Source of the DNA: Paracoccaceae bacterium
GTDB lineage: Bacteria > Pseudomonadota > Alphaproteobacteria > Rhodobacterales > Rhodobacteraceae
Reading direction: 5' to 3'
Assembly: GCA_003447515.1 (NCBI GenBank)
Contig: DLZA01000304.1
Span: 8,141 to 19,489 of the forward strand
Length of the DNA: 11,349 nt
Part shown: positions 7,820-11,349 of the stretch, piece by piece
Layout: each line of letters starts with the position of its first letter
Position numbering within the stretch: the first letter of the stretch is position 1
Program-made: the position numbers and the translations under genes
The notes under the pieces: model-generated
Told to the model about the DNA's origin: nothing
The model's input: only the letters and a program-made list of their open reading frames with translations
Databases searched by the model: none

Positions 7820-9595
7820 TTAAAACGCTTCTGCATCTAGACCCATAACGGTGTCAGCGCCGGATTGAATGCGCGCAAGATGCATGCCCGTAGCTGGCAG
7901 TTGACGTGCCATGTAGTAGCGGCCAGTTATCAGTTTATTTTGATAAAAGTCTGGATCATCGGGGTGTCCGTCAAGAGCTTCCGTTGCAACCTTTGCCATG
8001 CGGGCCCACATCAGCCCAAGACAAACATGTCCAAAAAGATGCATGAAGTCGGACGATCCGGACAAAGCATTGTTTGGGTTTTTCATGCCGTTTTGCATGA
8101 AATACATGGAGGCTGCTTGAAGATCCTTGGATGCCTGTTTCAATGGGTTGATAAAGTCAGCTAGCGCTTCGTTGCCTTTATTTTCCCCGATGAAAGATTT
8201 TACCATTTCGAAGAAAGCCATAACGTGTTTGCCGCCATCTTGCGCCAGCTTACGCCCCACAAGATCGAGCGCCTGCACGCCGTTTGTGCCCTCGTAAATC
8301 ATTGCAATCCTTGCGTCGCGGGTAAATTGGGACATCCCCCATTCTTCGATATAGCCGTGGCCACCGTATAATTGTTGCGCTTGGACAGTCATATCGTAGC
8401 CCTTGTCCGTCAAAAAGCCTTTGATCACCGGTGTGAGCAGTGAGATCAAGCCGTCTGCATCTTTGTCTGCAAGCCCGTGGGCCTGGTCGATCAACATGGC
8501 ACCCCAGTAGACGAAAGCGCGGGCACCTTCGACGAATGACTTCTGGTCCATAAGAGAGCGACGCACATCTGGGTGCACGATGATTGGATCGGCAGGGGTG
8601 TCAGGGCTTTCTGCGCCAGTGACTGCGCGCCCTTGAAGTCGATCCTTGGCGTAGACAACGGCGTTTTGGTAAGCGGCTTCGGCTTGGGCCAGACCTTGCA
8701 AACCTACACCCAGGCGGGCGTGGTTCATCATCGTGAACATGGCGCGCATTCCTTTGTGTTCGTCACCTAGCAGATAAGCTGTTGCTTCGTCGTAGTTCAT
8801 CACGCAGGTTGAATTACCGTGGATGCCCATTTTTTCTTCGATAGCACCACAGGAGACGCCGTTACGCATGCCCTCGGAGCCATCTTCGTTCACGATGAAT
8901 TTTGGAACAATAAAAAGAGAAACGCCTTTGATTCCCTCTGGGCCATCTTTGATTTTTGCTAACACCAAGTGAATGATGTTGTCAGACATGTCATGTTCGC
9001 CGGCAGAAATAAAGATTTTTTGGCCAGAGATTTTATAAGAACCGTCCGCCTGCGGGGCTGCTTTTGTGCGCATCATGCCGAGGTCCGTACCACAGTGGGG
9101 TTCGGTCAAGTTCATTGTACCTGTCCATTTGCAGGATGCCATGTTTGGAAGGTATGTTTCCTTTTGCTCTTGGGAGCCGTGTGCCAAGATCGACGCGTAA
9201 GCACCGTTAGTAAGACCGCCATACATTGCAAAAGCTTGGTTCGCAGCGGAGGTCATTTCGCCTATAGTTGTGCCCATTAGGTAGGGCATGCCTTGACCTC
9301 CAAACTCTTCTTCACAGGCGATGCCTGTCCAGCCGCCTTCGCGAAATTGGTCAAACGCAGCTTTAAAGCCCGTGGGTGTGCGGACGACACCGTTTTCTAA
9401 TGAACAACCTTCCTTGTCACCCACCACGTTCAAAGGTGCTATCACATCCTGATGGATTTTCGCCGCCTCTTCAAGAATGGCGGATGTGAAACTCGGTGTC
9501 AGGTCATCATAGCCTGGTACGTCAGATTTTTCGATACCGAGCAGATCGTGAAGGACGAAGGCCATGTCTTTAGTGGGTGCGGCATAGGTTGGCAT
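7820..9595 (-). CDS. Acyl-CoA dehydrogenase with N- and C-terminal extensions (591 aa)
   Basis: This is a long-form acyl-CoA dehydrogenase, about 200 residues larger than the classical enzymes. It has a short N-terminal helix region (about 1-35), the dehydrogenase core (about 40-450) and a C-terminal helical domain (about 460-591). The FAD-binding segment [11 protein letters not shown] (161-171) and the [15 protein letters not shown] stretch are clear. The catalytic base is Glu435 in [17 protein letters not shown], the classical MCAD-type position. This architecture is shared by FadE-like enzymes and by DmdC, the methylmercaptopropionyl-CoA dehydrogenase of roseobacters. The neighbours here (thiolase, FadB/J) favour a fatty or branched acyl-CoA rather than the DMSP pathway, but the substrate is not settled. 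ATG 9595 has AAGGAG 7 nt upstream (9603-9608). It follows the MerR gene by 32 bp and is probably co-transcribed with it. Confidence 0.94.
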   Translation of the reverse strand: MPTYAAPTKDMAFVLHDLLGIEKSDVPGYDDLTPSFTSAILEEAAKIHQDVIAPLNVVGDKEGCSLENGVVRTPTGFKAAFDQFREGGWTGIACEEEFGGQGMPYLMGTTIGEMTSAANQAFAMYGGLTNGAYASILAHGSQEQKETYLPNMASCKWTGTMNLTEPHCGTDLGMMRTKAAPQADGSYKISGQKIFISAGEHDMSDNIIHLVLAKIKDGPEGIKGVSLFIVPKFIVNEDGSEGMRNGVSCGAIEEKMGIHGNSTCVMNYDEATAYLLGDEHKGMRAMFTMMNHARLGVGLQGLAQAEAAYQNAVVYAKDRLQGRAVTGAESPDTPADPIIVHPDVRRSLMDQKSFVEGARAFVYWGAMLIDQAHGLADKDADGLISLLTPVIKGFLTDKGYDMTVQAQQLYGGHGYIEEWGMSQFTRDARIAMIYEGTNGVQALDLVGRKLAQDGGKHVMAFFEMVKSFIGENKGNEALADFINPLKQASKDLQAASMYFMQNGMKNPNNALSGSSDFMHLFGHVCLGLMWARMAKVATEALDGHPDDPDFYQNKLITGRYYMARQLPATGMHLARIQSGADTVMGLDAEAF

Positions 9596-9627
9596 TGGAG
9601 GACTCCTTGTGTCTTGGTTGTTTGGGG

Positions 9628-10026
9628 TTACTCAGCAGCCTCGGCCGAGTTGAGATCAGCGATGACGCTCGCTCCCCATGTAAGTTGTTTCTCAAATTCA
9701 GCGATGGTGATTTCTAATTCAATGCGTTGTTGCTTCATTGCGGAAAGACGCTCTAAGGCAAGGTCATATGTCTTGGTCATTTGGGTGCGTTGTTGGTCGC
9801 CAATATAGTAGAGGTCCAGTAGTTGGCGTATTTCTTCGAGAGAAAAACCAAATCGTTTTCCCTGCAAGATCAGTTTTAAACGGGCCTGCGAGCGTTTGTC
9901 GTAGAGACGCTTTTGACCAACCCGCTTAGGCCTGATCAGTTCTTTAGACTCGTAAAAACGAAGGGTGCGCGGTGTTACATCTAATTCTTCGCACATTTGG
10001 CGAATGGTTTTAAGATCTTCGCTCAT
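9628..10026 (-). CDS. MerR-family transcriptional regulator, LiuR-like (first gene of the beta-oxidation unit)
   Basis: This is a 132-aa DNA-binding regulator. The winged helix-turn-helix occupies about 6-75: the helices [20 protein letters not shown], the wing around RVGQKRLYD, and [22 protein letters not shown]. This last block is very like the LiuR group, which controls branched-chain amino acid and fatty acid breakdown. A coiled coil (about 82-115) for dimerisation follows. There is no cysteine cluster for metal binding; the only Cys is residue 12, in the DNA-binding domain. This argues against a metal sensor, and an acyl-CoA or related ligand is the likelier signal (inference). ATG 10026 is preceded by GAGGGG. 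The gene is followed after 32 bp by the 591-aa dehydrogenase gene and preceded by a LiuR-like dyad (10056-10073), so it probably regulates itself and the whole unit. A second, similar MerR gene lies upstream. Confidence 0.93.
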   Translation of the reverse strand: MSEDLKTIRQMCEELDVTPRTLRFYESKELIRPKRVGQKRLYDKRSQARLKLILQGKRFGFSLEEIRQLLDLYYIGDQQRTQMTKTYDLALERLSAMKQQRIELEITIAEFEKQLTWGASVIADLNSAEAAE

Positions 10027-10040
10027 GAGCCCCTCATCAA

Positions 10041-10073
10041 AAAATACTTACTAACGTTTACGTCAACGTCAAC
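10041..10073 (-). promoter_or_regulatory. Candidate LiuR-type operator and promoter of the beta-oxidation unit
   Basis: The dyad GTTTACGT-CA-ACGTCAAC (10056-10073) has 8-bp arms matching at 7 of 8 positions. On the minus strand its upstream arm contains TTGACG (10067-10072), a good -35. A -10-like TATTTT (10041-10046) lies 20 bp further, the long spacing typical of MerR-controlled promoters. That -10 would put the transcript start very close to the Shine-Dalgarno, so the exact promoter is uncertain. As I recall it, the LiuR consensus is of the TTTACGT-nn-ACGTAAA type; the match should be verified against a curated motif. Confidence 0.55.
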
Positions 10074-10115
10074 TTAACGATTTATGGGATAGTGACCATG
10101 ACCTAAGCGTAAAGA

Positions 10116-10126
10116 GACGTGACGTA
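10116..10126. promoter_or_regulatory. Second, degenerate ACGT repeat (GACGTGACGTA)
   Basis: GACGT occurs twice in tandem, echoing the TTGACGTTGACGTAAA seen on the minus strand of the main operator but with one base fewer between the half-sites. It lies about 57 bp from that operator in the 130-bp gap between the two MerR genes. It could be an auxiliary site. Confidence 0.25.
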
Positions 10127-10142
10127 ATAAACAAAATCTCTA

Positions 10143-10156
10143 ATAACTAAAGTTAT
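10143..10156 (-). terminator. Weak AT-rich dyad right behind the second MerR gene
   Basis: ATAACT-AA-AGTTAT has perfect 6-bp arms and directly abuts the stop codon at 10157-10159. On the plus strand it runs into CTA and nine T's; on the minus strand a T-rich stretch (GATTTTGTTTATT) follows. The stem is weak, so it is only a candidate partial terminator between the two regulator genes. Confidence 0.3.
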
Positions 10157-10543
10157 CTATTTTTTTTTATTTGCATTTTTTATGCGCGTTTGGGTGCGAT
10201 CCCGCATTTCGCGCAAATCGACTAAGGTTTCGTTTAGTTCTTTTTGCTGCGATTCGAGAGCAACTAACTGGCGTTCAGCCATTTCAAGAAGAGTTGTCAG
10301 CTGTGCTGAGTTGTCCTCCTTATCATACATCTCCAACCATTGACGGATTTCTTCAAGCGAAAAACCCCAACGTTTGCCGCGCAAGATCAGCTCCATGCGT
10401 GCAAATTCGGTTGGACCATAGTAACGGGTGCGGCCTTCCTTTTCGGGAAATAGCAGTTCAATATATTCATAATAGCGCAAGGTCCGCGTGGTGACGTCGA
10501 ATTTAGCGCACATTTCTTTAAGCGTCAGACGGTCGCCGGGCAT
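10157..10543 (-). CDS. MerR-family transcriptional regulator, LiuR-like (second copy)
   Basis: This is a 128-aa regulator closely similar in layout to the MerR protein encoded downstream on the same strand. The helix-turn-helix is at about 7-27 (LKEMCAKFDVTTRTLRYYE), the wing at GRTRYYG, and [22 protein letters not shown] at about 53-73. A coiled coil (about 80-120) and a very basic tail (RIKNANKKK) follow. There is no cysteine metal site. The frame is open to TTG 10573, but ATG 10543 is preferred because GGAAG stands 7 nt upstream and the longer form lacks a Shine-Dalgarno. The last three lysine codons form a run of nine A's just before TAG, where slippage could vary the C-terminus. Upstream lies a cluster of dyads with a TTGACA promoter element, suggesting autoregulation and control of the diverging thioesterase genes. 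Confidence 0.9.
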   Translation of the reverse strand: MPGDRLTLKEMCAKFDVTTRTLRYYEYIELLFPEKEGRTRYYGPTEFARMELILRGKRWGFSLEEIRQWLEMYDKEDNSAQLTTLLEMAERQLVALESQQKELNETLVDLREMRDRTQTRIKNANKKK

Positions 10544-10579
10544 TCCAAGACTTCCATTTTCAGGTTGAATCAACAGTCA

Positions 10580-10654
10580 CGGTTTATCAAACTCATCATC
10601 GGTTGCAATATGAAACAGCGTTTCGCATAGCGGTTGCGATATGAAACAGTGTTT
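10580..10654. repeat. Direct repeats at 31-bp spacing in the divergent control region
   Basis: Two 24-bp copies (10600-10623 and 10631-10654) differ at two positions. The first 19 bases read CGGTTGCrATATGAAACAG and both copies end in GTTT. A shortened third version, CGGTTTATCAAAC (10580-10592), lacks four central bases. Each full copy contains an inverted repeat, GAAAC-AGC-GTTTC (10612-10624) and GAAAC-AGT-GTTTT (10643-10655), whose centres are 31 bp (three helical turns) apart. This is the arrangement expected for a regulator binding twice on one DNA face. Confidence 0.75.
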
Positions 10655-10664
10655 TGAATGTCAA
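10636..10664 (-). promoter_or_regulatory. Candidate promoter of the second MerR gene
   Basis: On the minus strand a perfect TTGACA (10659-10664) is followed after 17 bp by TATCGC (10636-10641), a weak -10. The second dyad, centred at 10649, fills the spacer, where MerR proteins bind. The first dyad would fall just inside the transcript. This layout suggests autoregulation. Confidence 0.4.
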
Positions 10665-10667
10665 AAC
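10651..10667. promoter_or_regulatory. Perfect 7-bp dyad GTTTTGA-ATG-TCAAAAC
   Basis: Seven perfectly paired bases flank a 3-base centre. The dyad overlaps the -35 element TTGACA of the second MerR gene and the end of the 31-bp repeat unit. It is a candidate operator, possibly for a different protein than the one that binds the repeats. Confidence 0.5.
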
Positions 10668-10754
10668 GTTGTCTGGGTATCTTTGTAATAAGGGTTGTGT
10701 CTGGTCCGCAATCTTCCTTATTGATTGAAAGTCAAACAGAGGGCACCGTTTGAA

Positions 10755-11204
10755 ATGATTAAGTTATCGCAAAAGCAGCGAGAAAAAGTCGCGGAGCAGT
10801 TCATAGAGGCGCTTCCGTTTTGTGCGTCACTCAATATTAAGCTTGAGAGTATGGATGTGTCGAGGGCGGTGATGTCGATGCCTTACGACAGTAGGATCGT
10901 TGGCGATCCTGAAACGGGTGTTGTGCATGGAGGCGCGGTTTCAGCGTTGATGGACACGTGTTGTGGCTTAGCCGTCTCACTGCATCCTGATAGTGCTAAA
11001 CCGACTGCGACGATTGATTTGCGGATTGAATACATGAGGCCTGCGAAAGTAGGAGAGAGGATTTTCACGGAGGCGCATGTTTATAATGCGACGCGTACTG
11101 TGGCTTTTGTGCGTGCTGTGGCTCACGATGGTGATGAGAAAAAACCTGTGGCAAGTGCGACGGGTGCATTCACATTTTCACGCCTAAAGGAGGGTGTGTT
11201 ATGA
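10755..11204 (+). CDS. PaaI-family (hotdog-fold) thioesterase
   Basis: This is a 149-aa cytosolic acyl-CoA thioesterase of the hotdog superfamily that probably hydrolyses an acyl-CoA to the free acid and CoA. The motif VVHGGAVSALMDTCCGLAV (His58-Gly59-Gly60, with Asp67 on the following helix) is the active-site region of the PaaI/YdiI-like group. It is followed by TIDLRIEYMRPAKVGERI, the conserved central strand segment. The frame is open from TTG 10725, but ATG 10755 is preferred because family similarity starts soon after it and AGAGGG lies upstream (spacing somewhat long, about 11 nt). The gene diverges from the second MerR gene and shares its control region. Its stop overlaps the start of a second gene of the same kind (ATGA at 11201-11204). 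The substrate is unknown; a role in clearing acyl-CoA products of the neighbouring beta-oxidation enzymes is inferred. Confidence 0.87.
   Translation: MIKLSQKQREKVAEQFIEALPFCASLNIKLESMDVSRAVMSMPYDSRIVGDPETGVVHGGAVSALMDTCCGLAVSLHPDSAKPTATIDLRIEYMRPAKVGERIFTEAHVYNATRTVAFVRAVAHDGDEKKPVASATGAFTFSRLKEGVL
11186..11193 (+). promoter_or_regulatory. Ribosome binding site of the second thioesterase gene
   Basis: AAAGGAGG, a near-ideal Shine-Dalgarno, lies inside the end of the first thioesterase gene, 7 nt before ATG 11201. Confidence 0.65.
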
Positions 11205-11349
11205 AACGGCCAGAACCTTTGCTCGCGCTGAAAGAGCGGCGAGACGGGGCTTTAAAGGTACTAGTAGAGAGTGTGCCTTACATTCAGTTTATGGGTGTGT
11301 GTTTTGATCGGCGCGGTGATGAGCTGACTGCTGTGATGGCTTTTGATCA
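11201..11349 (+). CDS. Second hotdog-type thioesterase, N-terminal part (partial)
   Basis: The frame opens at ATG 11201, overlapping the previous stop by four bases (ATGA), with AAAGGAGG at a fitting distance, and runs off the window after 49 complete codons. The visible part begins MKRPEPLLALKERRDGALK and continues with LVESVPYIQFMGVCFDRRGDE. The helix followed by a segment of the type P-(F/Y)-x-x-F/L-x-G-V and a beta strand (ELTAVMAFD) is how PaaI-type thioesterases begin. It resembles the start of the preceding protein (ALPFCASLNIKLESMDVSRAVMSMPYD). The catalytic region lies outside the window, so the family call rests on this similarity and on the tandem arrangement. Translation is probably coupled to the first gene. 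Confidence 0.7.
   Translation, partial: MKRPEPLLALKERRDGALKVLVESVPYIQFMGVCFDRRGDELTAVMAFD

Noticed and set aside
7820..9595. Naming the 591-aa dehydrogenase dmdC (DMSP demethylation)
   Set aside because: Architecture and length match, but the same architecture is common in other acyl-CoA dehydrogenases. The window has no dmdB- or dmdD-like gene beside it; the neighbours are thiolase and FadB/J.
9628..10026. Metal-responsive MerR regulator (CueR/ZntR/MerR type)
   Set aside because: There are no C-terminal cysteine ligands, the helix blocks match the LiuR-like group, and the neighbours are acyl-CoA enzymes, not metal exporters.
10600..10654. Repeat pair as a minimal CRISPR array
   Set aside because: Only two full copies occur, the spacer between them would be just 7 bp, there are no cas genes, and the copies contain internal dyads at a promoter. 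An operator explains this better.

Overview
The window looks like a chromosomal piece of an alphaproteobacterium, most probably a marine Rhodobacteraceae (Roseobacter-group) species of moderate GC. This is inferred from the protein sequences, the nth-kinase neighbourhood and the use of TTG starts; no 16S or other phylogenetic marker is present.

Layout. Positions 1-2017 read rightwards: the last codons of nth (endonuclease III, with its 4Fe-4S motif), a PfkB-family adenosine/sugar kinase that starts inside nth, and an EamA/DMT permease. Positions 2018-2379 are a gene-free gap between convergent units, with a few inverted repeats. From about 10026 down to 2380, six genes read leftwards with gaps of 26-92 bp: a LiuR-like MerR regulator, a 591-aa acyl-CoA dehydrogenase, a 384-aa LCAD/IVD-type acyl-CoA dehydrogenase, a glutathione S-transferase-like protein, a thiolase (FadA) and a bifunctional hydratase/3-hydroxyacyl-CoA dehydrogenase (FadB/FadJ). 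A second LiuR-like MerR gene lies just upstream on the same strand (10157-10543). After a divergent control region (10544-10754), two overlapping hotdog (PaaI-type) thioesterase genes read rightwards and leave the window.

How it fits together. The leftward genes supply the four catalytic steps of a beta-oxidation cycle: dehydrogenation (two different dehydrogenases), hydration plus second oxidation (one fused protein) and thiolysis. The diverging thioesterases could release CoA from surplus or dead-end acyl-CoAs. Acyl-CoA ligase and electron-transfer flavoprotein are absent here and must be encoded elsewhere. Control is probably by the two MerR proteins. A near-perfect dyad, TTTACGT-CA-ACGTCAA, sits 31-46 nt upstream of the first regulator and resembles the LiuR-type operator. 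A different set of dyads, including a 24-bp direct repeat at 31-bp spacing, sits upstream of the second.

Most of the window is ordinary metabolism, and I see no defence system, mobile element, CRISPR array or RNA gene. The points most worth following are regulatory: the repeat/dyad cluster at 10580-10667, the LiuR-like operator at 10056-10073, a possible third member of the AAAC-N3-GTTT motif before the GST gene, and a composite inverted repeat between the two dehydrogenase genes.
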